64,000 nucleotides of DNA from Paraphysomonas bandaiensis (taxonomy: Eukaryota; Chrysophyceae): assembly GCA_965644295.1 (NCBI GenBank), contig CBFFRP010000442.1, positions 1-64,000 on the forward strand, written 5' to 3'. This document shows positions 46,101-54,600 of this stretch, piece by piece. Positions within the stretch are counted from its first letter, which is position 1, and each line of letters starts with the position of its first letter. The position numbers and the translations under genes are program-made. The notes under the pieces are model-generated. The model was not told where the DNA came from. It was given only the letters and a program-made list of their open reading frames with translations, and made no database searches.

Positions 46101-47642
46101 TTCGCGGATTGTTGAATCCTTTCTCTGCGCAGGCGGAAGTGCATATCGAGTGTCTCTTCAGGATTGGACTCATATATGCATACTTTATCCGACAGTTGTA
46201 CGGCAAGCTTGTTTTTGTACAAAGACAGACGCTGGACATAGTCGCGGCACTTGATTCGCACCTTGCGATCGGATATCAAGTGGTGTACTACAACCTCAGT
46301 GAGATTCTCTCGAAATGCATAGCGATCCTTGTATAGAGTATGAACTACATCAAATTTCATCTGCAGCAGACTGATGCCGCCAGAATCACACCCAACTACA
46401 ACTTTATCAGAGTCACCGTGTGATGCACATCCCCATATCCAGGAGTCACGCGAACATAGTTCCGACAATCTTAATCCATCTCGACTGTACAAATTAACCT
46501 TTTTATTCGAACCGCCAATCACCTAAGAAACAATATCATATTACATACATTGGATTTCCTTATTATGACGTACCATATAGTTTGTACGGTTACCCCCTAA
46601 GTTGGCAATGCTAAGAGCACAAGGATAAAAACGGAGTGGTCGCTCGCCTTGAATACGATGGGCAGTGGAATTTATCCTGTGTACAAGTAAACACAATCAG
46701 TGGACAATATCTATCGGCGTTGTAAGAGTGGGCTCACTACATGTCCTACAACCTCGGTATACAAGTGTAAATTATCGTACCTATACAGAGAAAGTGTTTT
46801 ATCCCAGCATCCTACCACCAGTAGATCATTATCCCCTCCTCCGGAAGGCGAAGAGTTTCCCGCCCCCGGCTTTTGTGACCCAGATGCATTCCCCATAGAT
46901 GGAACAAACTCAAGGCACCATACTGGTGCACGGCGCTCGATGTGATGTAGTTCATCCGATTGTGCATTACGGATACTAACCCATCCGTTCATCATGCCCA
47001 ACGCCAATATAGAACCATCGGAGCTCCAGGCAGCACAGAGAATCTTTGAGTGAACCTTTTCTTTGACAACTTGTTTCTGTTCAGGAGTCCACATACCGAA
47101 ATCAACCTGCGAACACACGCACAGAGACATGAGTGGCCGGTATATATATATATATACGTGTGCTGTATATGCGTACCTCTGAGCAGGACGCCAATTGCAT
47201 CGTGACTGGATTGTACTTGACGCTCTGTATGGATGCGGTGTGGTTGTATTTGAGCATTCCCTGTCCCGTTATCTTCCATATGACGACTATCTTATCAGCA
47301 CCTCCTACACACACAGTCACGTATATACAGTCACACACATATACAGACATCAACCTGAAGCAAACTTGGATCCATCAAAACTGAAATCAACGCAGTAGAC
47401 AGTGTCTTTATGTCCGCGCAGAGACTCGAGCAGGTCGCCCGTCTCTGCATTATACAGCAGCACTCTGTTGCCTACAGCCACTATAACTCGTGTGCCATCT
47501 ACACACATACAACTGTATTAAGGGTACACGGAGGGTAGAGGATGCGAGGGGAGTGACCTGGAGATATCGCCACGTCGTTGATAGGGTTACGCACACCGTC
47601 TCTGTCGGGCACCTGATCGCTCCACAGGACAGATGTGTTCAT
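43123..47642 (-). CDS. IFT122: Intraflagellar transport protein IFT122 (WD40 plus TPR), about 8 exons
   Basis: The start ATG is at 47642 (MNTSVLWSDQVPDRDG). The WD40 part runs over several short exons: GHKDTVYCVDFS and SGGADKIVVIWKI (47280-47430), NHTASIQSVKYNPVTMQLASC, and GMWTPEQKQVV with ILALGMMNGWVSIRN (46700-47110). A large exon (about 43640-46522) has GGSNKKVNLYSRDGLRLSE, LYKDRYAFRENLTEVVVHHL, KVRIKCRDYVQRL and KLAVVDSEKKLLV. A TPR-like half follows (EILAYQGHHHEAAKVYARAG; VVESRFKDSSYFYWLL), then CYRCSSTNPLLN and CTNCGHPFV. Two last exons end at 43123 with SQSCHRFFHLEDFEFAYL. IFT122 is an IFT-A core subunit for retrograde transport in cilia, so the host has a flagellum. Confidence 0.93.
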
Positions 47643-48203
47643 CACAGTGACGGAGAGGTGAGTATACTCTGGTCTAGTCTCGTCTCGTCTCGTCTCGTCT
47701 AGGATCGTATATTCACAGCACTGCTCCCGATAGTCTACAAGATCACTAGTTTAAATATACACATACACACATACATACATGATGAGGTCGTGTACAGCAG
47801 TATACATACATACATACACATATAGAGGCTACAGTCTACAGGCTGTTCCATAACTAACGAACCCCCATACAAACAACACACACATATACGTTTTATAGTG
47901 GAGGGATACGGCTCGTAGTCTGATGTATTCCTGCACAGAGATTCAAATATCGAATGAGGTGTACGGTATATGGCTGTATATAGCTGTATATTGATCAGGC
48001 TTTTGATTGGCTGTAGGGCGGAAGATGTAGCTCTGTAGGTATGAGCCGTATACACACATATAGTACACATATACACATATACACACACTCACATATAAAG
48101 AGCTGCAGCTACACGTATAGCTCTCTCTATATAGTTACCTGTCGCTGCTGATCGCTAGTGGAGCTACTGTCTGGGCATTACTCTGTCTGAATTATTGATT
48201 AAC
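47643..48203. promoter_or_regulatory. Divergent spacer, IFT122 (-) / METTL21-like (+)
   Basis: About 560 bp. It includes TCTCGTCTCGTCTCG repeats (47675-47700), ATACATACATAC tracts (47760-47820) and TATACACATATAC repeats near 48050-48090, the same low-complexity types seen in other divergent spacers. No gene is supported. Confidence 0.45.
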
Positions 48204-49010
48204 ATGAATGTGGCCCTGACAGAGCGGAGGACTGAAGAGATAAGCTACAATGGGACGAGCATAAGTCTGTTGCTTGATATGGGGGTGGGGATTGGTGGTG
48301 ACAAGTGGCCAGCTGCAGGTTACTTTCCTTCATATGCATGACATTACCTTTCACTGATTGTGATGCTGTTTGTAGACTTATTTTGTAAGTTGATAGCGAG
48401 TGATTCATGGAAACAGACATTCTCGAAGCTGTTTTCCGGTAAACGCTGCATTGAATTGGGGTCCGGCACAGGTCCAGATATTCTACACAGCTAAAACTTT
48501 GTATTAAGTATTGCTTATATACAGGAATAGTTGGCATTTTAGTGGACAAGTTATATAATCCGTCGGAGGTTGTAATTACGGACTTGGAAGATCACATGTC
48601 TCATATAAAGCACAACACCAGCCTGAACAGCTGTAAAACGGTGTCTCTTGTAACCTACGATTGGATGGAACCTCTTGATATAGGATTCTTTGATGTTATA
48701 CTGGTGTTTGAGTGGTGAGTGGGATGATGTTGTGCGCACGTATTTATTTAATATCGTGGTGATATGTAGCGTATATCGGGAAGAGTTATACTTACCCCTG
48801 ATTGAATCATTGAAATCTCTCTCCCATCCTGGTACAGTTATTATGTTAGGACTCACGAGGTTATTCGCCAAACCTCTCTTCTTCAAGCTACTTCGCTCAA
48901 ATGGTTTTTATTATAGTATGGTGCCACAACAGGCACTTCCATCAGATTACTCATCAGAATCCTCTGGAAGTGATGTGGGACTATTTATGTGTACACTCGA
49001 TGCAACGTAA
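48204..49010 (+). CDS. METTL21-like protein lysine methyltransferase, 4 exons
   Basis: Exons 48204-48318, 48376-48471, 48525-48714 and 48770-49010 join in frame. The sequence runs EISYNGTSISLLLDMGVGIGG, WPAADLFCKLIASDSW, then motif I GKRCIELGSGTGIVGIL (SAM-binding). VVITDLEDHMSHIKHNTSLN, YDWMEPLDIGFFDVILVFEC and VYREELYLPLIESLKSL follow. The ECVYREE motif takes the place of the (D/E)-x-x-Y step of METTL21-type enzymes. The family methylates lysines of chaperones and elongation factors in the cytosol, but the substrate here is unknown. Length is about 213 aa. Confidence 0.85.
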
Positions 49011-49189
49011 CATTGACTACTAATAATCTTTCATCTACTCCTAGTGTTTTTTTCACTATTGTTTAATCGTCATCGAAGATCAGTCATGTAGTGCACCTAG
49101 CAACGCCATACTCACTTTCCACCCCTATTAACGATTACTAACGGAGCTTCTCGTGACCATGCATCCATGCATGACTTAGCGTAAACCTA

Positions 49190-49289
49190 GCATGGCATTG
49201 ACTGAGCCCCTCCTTCCCCAGAACACGCGAGGTTTCAGGTAATCATGTATAGATCACGCAATAATAAGATAATTAGTAGCGCAAGATAG
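49190..49289. repeat. Direct repeat R2, left copy
   Basis: TAGCATGGCATTGACTGAGC, then CCTCCTTCCCCAGAACACGC, GAGGTTTCAGG and TAATCATGTATAGATCACGC run to GCAAGATAGTCT. It is about 97% identical to 49889-49982, except for about 8 extra bases (ATAAGATA) before AATTAGTAGCG. The pair frames the hairpin at 49501-49857. A diverged relative lies at about 20862-20925. Confidence 0.85.
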
Positions 49290-49355
49290 TCTTTCCAGCG
49301 CATCCGAGAATGGGCCCGGGAGTCCCGCACTCTACAGCTCTACAGTCTACAGAGC

Positions 49356-49781
49356 ATGAAAGATGTGAGAATGTGGGGTGGGGACCTGAAGCTGCTGTTA
49401 GAGAAGGAGAGTGGTCAAGGGACTCTCGAGGAGAGTAAAGCGTGGATTGAAGAGTTTAAGCGCTCTCTTCGATTCGATCTCCCTTACGATGATCAAGCCA
49501 GAAGGAAGAGGTTCTTCACGGAGAAGGTGCAGCCGGTTTTTGAGAGTCTGCCAGCGGATAAACGCACTCTTCTGGGCTATGTGACGGCTGTGCACAAAGC
49601 CGTGGCGACGATTAGGGATTCGTGGGAGATGGTTAGTCCGTTTGACATCTTTGTGACTTCGCGTGTCAGTCTCGGAAAGGCTATCTGCTGCCTCCCGCGC
49701 GTCACAAAGATGTCAAACGGACTAACCATCTCCCACGAATCCCTAATCGTCGCCACGGCTTTGTGCACAGCTGTCACGTAG
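49356..49781 (+). CDS. Small ORF leading into the hairpin, function unknown
   Basis: The ATG at 49356 starts MKDVRMWGGDLKLLLEKESG. The frame has a helical, charged first half, then RRKRFFTEKVQPVFESLPAD and TAVHKAVATIRDSWEM. From about 49658 the frame leaves the first arm and enters the spacer and opposite arm. A likely donor follows GGGAGATG|GTTAGT near 49632. The first 48 codons are not part of the inverted repeat. It may be a first exon of a gene that was later partly copied in reverse. I do not recognise the family. Confidence 0.4.
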   Translation: MKDVRMWGGDLKLLLEKESGQGTLEESKAWIEEFKRSLRFDLPYDDQARRKRFFTEKVQPVFESLPADKRTLLGYVTAVHKAVATIRDSWEMVSPFDIFVTSRVSLGKAICCLPRVTKMSNGLTISHESLIVATALCTAVT

Positions 49782-49857
49782 CCCAGAAGAGTGCGTTTAT
49801 CCGCTGACAGACTCTCAAAAACCGGCTGCACCTTCTCCGTGAAGAACCTCTTCCTTC
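49501..49857. repeat. Long hairpin: 157-bp inverted repeat with 43-bp loop
   Basis: The left arm 49501-49657 and the right arm 49701-49857 are reverse complements with about three mismatches (near 98% identity). The loop is 49658-49700. The arms carry coding-like sequence, so the right arm is an inverted copy of part of the ORF. Direct repeats R2 stand about 210 bp to the left and 30 bp to the right. Confidence 0.95.
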
Positions 49858-49888
49858 CTGCAGATCGATTCGGTCTGCAGCCATTATA

Positions 49889-49982
49889 TAGCATGGCATT
49901 GACTGAGCCCCCTCCTTCCCCAGAACACGCGAGGTTTCAGGTAATCATGTATAGATCACGCAATTAGTAGCGCAAGATAGTC
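49889..49982. repeat. Direct repeat R2, right copy
   Basis: Near-identical to 49190-49289 but about 8 bp shorter. It begins TAGCATGGCATTGACTGAGC and ends GCAAGATAGTCT. Together with the left copy it bounds a segment of about 800 bp that looks like a duplicated or inserted unit. From 49983 to 50224 no feature is seen. Confidence 0.85.
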
Positions 49983-50224
49983 TGCAGCCACAGCCTGTGA
50001 TAATTACAGTGTTTCAATAGTTTTTCCTTTTCAAGTTGATTATGTTACTTTTAATTCGTACCATGATTTTATTTAAAACCAAACGGAGCAGTAAGATGAA
50101 TATTAGAATATTATTTACAATTTTACTTTCGAATATTCTTTTATGACCAAGTAATCCATATTGAGTTCATAGACATGTATAAATAGTCAATGCACACTGG
50201 TATAAATAGATTATGGTAAACGAC

Positions 50225-50842
50225 CTACGCTATATCTTTAACAAAATGTGCTACGAGTACTTCGTCGTCACTGTTATAATTCCCATCAGGGAGCACTTTA
50301 TCAAGAGGGACAGGTGTTTCTTTCTTTAAGACAAAACCCAGACGTTTATATAAACCAACTGCTAGATACATTTCTGATAATGTGCTCAATACAATTCGTT
50401 TCATCCCCTTCGATTTGGCATAATCTTCTAGTACGGAATACAGCATAGTTCCAATTCCCTTCCCACGGCCCACCTTGCTCACGCTCATACGTACCAGTTC
50501 ACATACATTATTCTCATTCATTCCTTTGGATGGGTCATGCATATCCTCATCGGATTCGTCGTATGTGGACATAATAACACCCACGTGGCCCACCACCTTA
50601 TCTGCACTATCAACAGCAACCCAAAACATTCTACATTTTTGAGAGCTCTCAGTCATATAGCTCTCGAATATATCGAACATATCGCCATCTGGACCAAGTT
50701 TGCTGTTTATAAACCAGTTCTGGCACGCTGATGCAACAGCAGAGATGCCGCCCATATAACTGTGCGATAAACCGTCCACAAACAGGTCCTGCACTTCTCT
50801 CTGATATCGAGACTCAAATGGAACCACTCTGATATCACTCAT
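50225..50842 (-). CDS. GNAT-family N-acetyltransferase, single exon, 205 aa
   Basis: The ATG is at 50842 (MSDIRVVPFESRYQREVQ). GNAT features are VFWVAVD-like beta strands (RMFWVAVDSADKVVGHVGV), CELVRMSVSKVGRGKGIG (motif A, with GRGKGIG for acetyl-CoA pyrophosphate), TMLYSVLEDYAKSKG and VGLYKRLGFVLKKE (motif B). A short hydrophobic N-terminal stretch is soluble rather than membrane-like. The acceptor cannot be told from sequence. There is no intron, unlike most neighbours. The divergent partner is the membrane orphan starting at 51252. Confidence 0.87.
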   Translation of the reverse strand: MSDIRVVPFESRYQREVQDLFVDGLSHSYMGGISAVASACQNWFINSKLGPDGDMFDIFESYMTESSQKCRMFWVAVDSADKVVGHVGVIMSTYDESDEDMHDPSKGMNENNVCELVRMSVSKVGRGKGIGTMLYSVLEDYAKSKGMKRIVLSTLSEMYLAVGLYKRLGFVLKKETPVPLDKVLPDGNYNSDDEVLVAHFVKDIA

Positions 50843-51251
50843 TGCTAGTAGACAGTGAAGGCAGTACCTTTATATTGAGATAATGCTCATCTAGTGCATT
50901 GCACTATGCATCGCTGTGCATGCTTGTCATGTGCACTGCATACTGCACTCGTATATCCACTGCGGTGGGTATACGGCGGTATACTGCGTATATCTGAGTA
51001 TATCACGTATATGTACATGTCTGTATCCTGACTACGAAGGAATCCTACGTACAGCTATACAGTGTAGATTCCTACCTGGATATACTGTACGTAGGAATTC
51101 CTACAGTTCTTTTTTCCGCCATTATGTCCAGATGGATGCCAGATGTGTGTGTCATTCCGCCGCTATGATGCATGCATATGACACACAATAAAGTCATCAT
51201 AGACAACATCCATATAGCCACAGGCAGAGTTAGAGATAAGATTAGGAGCAG
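50843..51251. promoter_or_regulatory. Divergent spacer, GNAT (-) / membrane orphan (+), with stem-loop
   Basis: A 17-bp inverted pair, AGGAATCCTACGTACAG (51038-51054) and CTGTACGTAGGAATTCCT (51085-51102), can form a stem with one bulged base. GTAC and TGCAT elements are dense (50900-51110). No gene is seen. Confidence 0.55.
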
Positions 51252-52115
51252 ATGATTAACGCGGTCAATGCAGGGAACTGCGTCACACTCCTTGTGTTGT
51301 GTTGTGCATGTTGGTGCGGCACCTCAAGCACTTATGCTATTCAGAATTACTTCGGAACTGATTCGTCTTGTTCGCCAAGTTCGCAATGGCAAATTCAAGG
51401 AAGAGCGACAAACTATTGCTTTGAAAATGGAGCAAACAGTTATGTCCTCCTTTGTGATGAAGAAGAAGGTGTAATAACAAGAATAAACTACGACGGGCAT
51501 GATTGCGTTCCATCGTCGATAGCAGATAACGCAACCGATGCACTCGGGGTGTGCGTCAGTGCTGAAGTTGACGACCACAGAATGTTGTCTTGCTCATCAA
51601 GCCTGGACCCGTGGAGCGACGTCGAACAGGATGCCGCTACAGCTTTATATTTTGATGACGAAGATAGCACCTGCTCTGAGTCGGTGTTGACGTATATTGT
51701 GGATATTATTGGTGTATGTCATAATTATTATAACTCCGATGGAACTATCATCAGCAACAGCAATGAAGCGACATCTTGTACTAGTGACTCTGCAACAGTG
51801 AAACATTATTATGGGGGAGACTGCAAGACATTTGTTGATGCAGAGACATACGACCTACCAACTGGTTGTGGATACTTCCCCCCTCCACGCGATAGTTTTG
51901 CTTATATTGATGGGTACACCACGTTTCTTTGCAACGACAGCAGTAGCAGCGAGGATGATGATTTAGGTATGATAGCTATAGGATTCATTGTTGGTGCGAG
52001 TGTTTTGGTTGTTGGTGTTGCTGTTTCTGGGATCGCGTATTGGTTTGGTTGCTGTGGTTTCTTTTGGAAGCAGAAGGAAGCAGATTCCCAATTGGACGGC
52101 AAGCTGCTGGAATGA
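51252..52115 (+). CDS. Cys-rich type I membrane protein, orphan, 287 aa
   Basis: A single exon with an ATG at 51252. The N-terminus is a signal peptide (CVTLLVLCCACWCGTSSTYA). The ectodomain (residues about 30-235) has about 15 Cys spread in two similar halves, each with a C-x(n)-VLT/VLL strand, then DG/NYDGHDC or Y-GGDC. It is rich in Ser, Thr, Asp and Asn-x-Ser/Thr sites. A single membrane helix follows (LGMIAIGFIVGASVLVVGVAV), then a short Cys pair and a 20-residue cytosolic tail (KQKEADSQLDGKLLE). No family is recognised. It may be a surface or secretory-pathway protein, possibly lineage-specific. Confidence 0.75.
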   Translation: MINAVNAGNCVTLLVLCCACWCGTSSTYAIQNYFGTDSSCSPSSQWQIQGRATNYCFENGANSYVLLCDEEEGVITRINYDGHDCVPSSIADNATDALGVCVSAEVDDHRMLSCSSSLDPWSDVEQDAATALYFDDEDSTCSESVLTYIVDIIGVCHNYYNSDGTIISNSNEATSCTSDSATVKHYYGGDCKTFVDAETYDLPTGCGYFPPPRDSFAYIDGYTTFLCNDSSSSEDDDLGMIAIGFIVGASVLVVGVAVSGIAYWFGCCGFFWKQKEADSQLDGKLLE

Positions 52116-53420
52116 AAAACTAGTAGAATAGCAAAACTACGCAGACTCAGTTCGGTTCTATGTTTTTTGCTTGCTTTTTCGAGTACGAGCATGAGCTTCT
52201 TCAAGCTAAACGATATATAACAACACCTTTGAATTGAATTGCTTCAGTAGTTGTAATTTATTGGTTCTAGCTGTAAATGGCATTCTCGAGCAAACATCTC
52301 GTATCTCGTATATATAAGCACCTTTAACAAATATCGGCGGAGTAATATACTAGAGTAGTATTCTTCGCAACATGAGCTTGTACAGTTGCACAGTTCATCT
52401 AGTTACTAAATGTAGCTAGTCTGAAATGATAGCTTCTCAAATAAAGAATTAATCTTAGTAATAGTAAAACAATATTGTAATTATTAGAGTGAAAGTATGA
52501 AAGAGCGAATAGTCATACAAAACATACTATCATGTACAACGGAATAGTTAGAAGTGTAACTGATAATGACGATCATGTATCTTCAACAGATACTATCTTT
52601 AATTCAGTTCATGATATACTTCATTGAACATCATAACTCACAGAAACTATCATATATATATGATCAACAGTCAGTAGGTTTTCGGCAATGTGCTCTCGGA
52701 TAAAATGATATCGAATTGCGATATGTTTTGTACGGCGATGATGAGTAGGATTGTAATGTAACATAATTGAACTGTACCTCTGTTGTCGCACCGAATTGTC
52801 GTGGAAAATGGAATTTTGTATCTGATTTCTGACAATAAAGATCGTAGCCATAATAATGCATCCTGAGCTGCTGACGATAAAGCCAAATATTCTGCTTTAG
52901 TTGACAGTAGTGTCACTGTTTTCTGTAATCGAGATTGCCATGATATTAGACAATTACCTATATAGAATGTGAATGCAGTGGTGGACCGTCGAGTGAGATG
53001 ACATCGTCCCAGTCACTATCGCAGTATCCTGATAAAGTTATGTTGGGTTTAGAGTACGTCAATCCTTGCTTGACAGTTTCTTTCAAGTGCCTATGAACAT
53101 GTCACGCAGCATGGCAAGTAGTTAGATTAGGCATATAAGAGAATCGAGCAAGAGTGTTGACTGCATATGCAATGTCTGGGCGAGTACACACAGCTGGATA
53201 CATTAGAGAGCCGATGCGCTCTTTGTAAGGAAAGTTTTGGACATAACTTTGACTCGCGTTTGAAAGATGTTGATCTAGTGAATCCCATTTCTACCATGCA
53301 ACACGTACAGCATTTAAGCCCTGCTTGCTTTAGGCCATATAGATACTTTTAAGTAATTTGAGTACTTTTCCTTCAGGAATGTCCATGCCAGGGGGGGGAT
53401 GCATGTAGATGTCCTCCTCG
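52116..53420 (-). pseudogene. Copia retrotransposon pol relic (RT tail and RNase H)
   Basis: Minus-strand frames between about 53340 and 52600, with stops and shifts, carry the classic copia order. Blocks are [20 protein letters not shown] (near 53150-53210), [36 protein letters not shown] and GYCDSDWDD (52990-53090). Then follow STKAEYLALSSAAQDALLWL (52860-52916), IRCDNRGTVQL and a KHIAIRYHFIREH end block (52690-52740). It is not functional. From 52116 to 52600 there is no gene, only AT-rich DNA that may include an LTR. Confidence 0.85.
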
Positions 53421-54006
53421 AGGTCAGCATTTATATAATAAGCTGTTGTAAAATCCTTGAAAGTGTCTCTCTTTGCCCGTCAATAACTTTACATCCAAAT
53501 TATGAATGTCGATGATCAATTAGTATGAACTGCAGCCCAGAGCAAGCCTGATCGATGGATAGTCTCGGCTGTCTGTTTGGTTGTGTGTATGAAGAGTGTC
53601 AGTTAAGAGAAAAATACCCGCCATACTAACATGCATACAGCAGTGTACATACTTCCTATCAGTGTGTCGCATGGGACATACATGTACTGTACATATACTG
53701 CACGTATCCTGTACATACAGGTACAACTACTGCAAATCAGAACATTCTATTGGCGGATTTGTATTTTTTCTTCTTCACTTCTTTTTGTTTGTTGAGATTC
53801 ACACGCACATACATACACATACACACACACATACACATACATACACATACATACATACGCACATACATACGCACAGCACCTGTCCAAGTCCATGATACGA
53901 TAGATGAGATAGATGAGATAGACGAGATAGTGTCAGGTAGAGTGAACACTCACTGCTCAAGATGACGTCGTCTGATCTGATTTTCATGCAGAATTGATCG
54001 AGTGTG
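53421..54006. promoter_or_regulatory. Upstream region of the HTH-like ORF: GTAC and CACATA tracts
   Basis: GTACAT/CTGTACATA elements lie at 53645-53725, a CACATA/CACACA microsatellite at 53805-53880 and GATAGATGA repeats at 53897-53930. No supported gene is seen; open frames in the microsatellite are by-products. Confidence 0.45.
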
Positions 54007-54600
54007 ATGCGAGGACGTCCACAGCGACCCCGAATCACTCATACGCATACAGACAGTCGTATGGACGAAGTCACACTGCCCCCATTGAAGAAAAGGAATA
54101 TCGTGCTTGAGGTAAAGCGCTCCAGACAGTGTGGTGTGCTTCCAGTGAATGCACGACACAAGCGGGAGGTTAATTTGGTGTTGGAGGCTTTGCCGGGTCT
54201 GCCCAATGAGACGAGCGGCTTCCCCAGTATGGCCACTGAAAGGGCGATTCTTAAGGCTATCGATAATATCCCTGAAATGGACGTCAAAAGGAGCTACAAA
54301 GTTTATACCGTTCAGGAGCGTAGGGCTGGACTCATTGCCAGGGTAATCGATGGCAAGAGCGCTGAATATGTTCTCAGGGAGTACGGTGTCTCTATCCGCA
54401 CCCAGGGACGGGACATGAAAACCATCAGGGAGTTGCATGGACTCAACACGAAGGAGTTCAATACGTTTCGGAGTGATCCCACAAACCACTCTATGCTGCG
54501 GGAGGCCATCATGGAACTGGATTACTCCCCATCCGGTCCCAATGGTTCGCTCCACTCCAATATGAATCGCGATATCTTGGCAATGAAACCTCCAGGATAA
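54007..54600 (+). CDS. HTH-like DNA-binding protein or transposase N-terminal remnant
   Basis: The ATG at 54007 starts MRGRPQRPRITHTHTDSRMD; a second ATG at 54061 gives MDEVTLPPLKKRN and may be the true start. The protein is basic. Its middle (KVYTVQERRAGLIARVIDGK, then SAEYVLREYGVSIRTQGRDM) looks like a psq/pogo-type helix-turn-helix: tri-helix, with a turn before the VSIRT recognition helix. The last part lacks catalytic residues. Past the stop at 54598-54600 the next frame stays open (LDIRELHLELEKGERRL) for about 30 codons, so a frameshift or missed intron may have shortened a longer protein. Confidence 0.5.
   Translation: MRGRPQRPRITHTHTDSRMDEVTLPPLKKRNIVLEVKRSRQCGVLPVNARHKREVNLVLEALPGLPNETSGFPSMATERAILKAIDNIPEMDVKRSYKVYTVQERRAGLIARVIDGKSAEYVLREYGVSIRTQGRDMKTIRELHGLNTKEFNTFRSDPTNHSMLREAIMELDYSPSGPNGSLHSNMNRDILAMKPPG

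Noticed and set aside
48199-48549. Minus-strand ORF over METTL21-like exons
   Set aside because: The plus-strand exons carry the methyltransferase motifs with matching splice phases.
53950-54555. 201-codon minus-strand ORF opposite the HTH-like gene
   Set aside because: Its sequence has no family features, and the plus frame carries the DNA-binding pattern.
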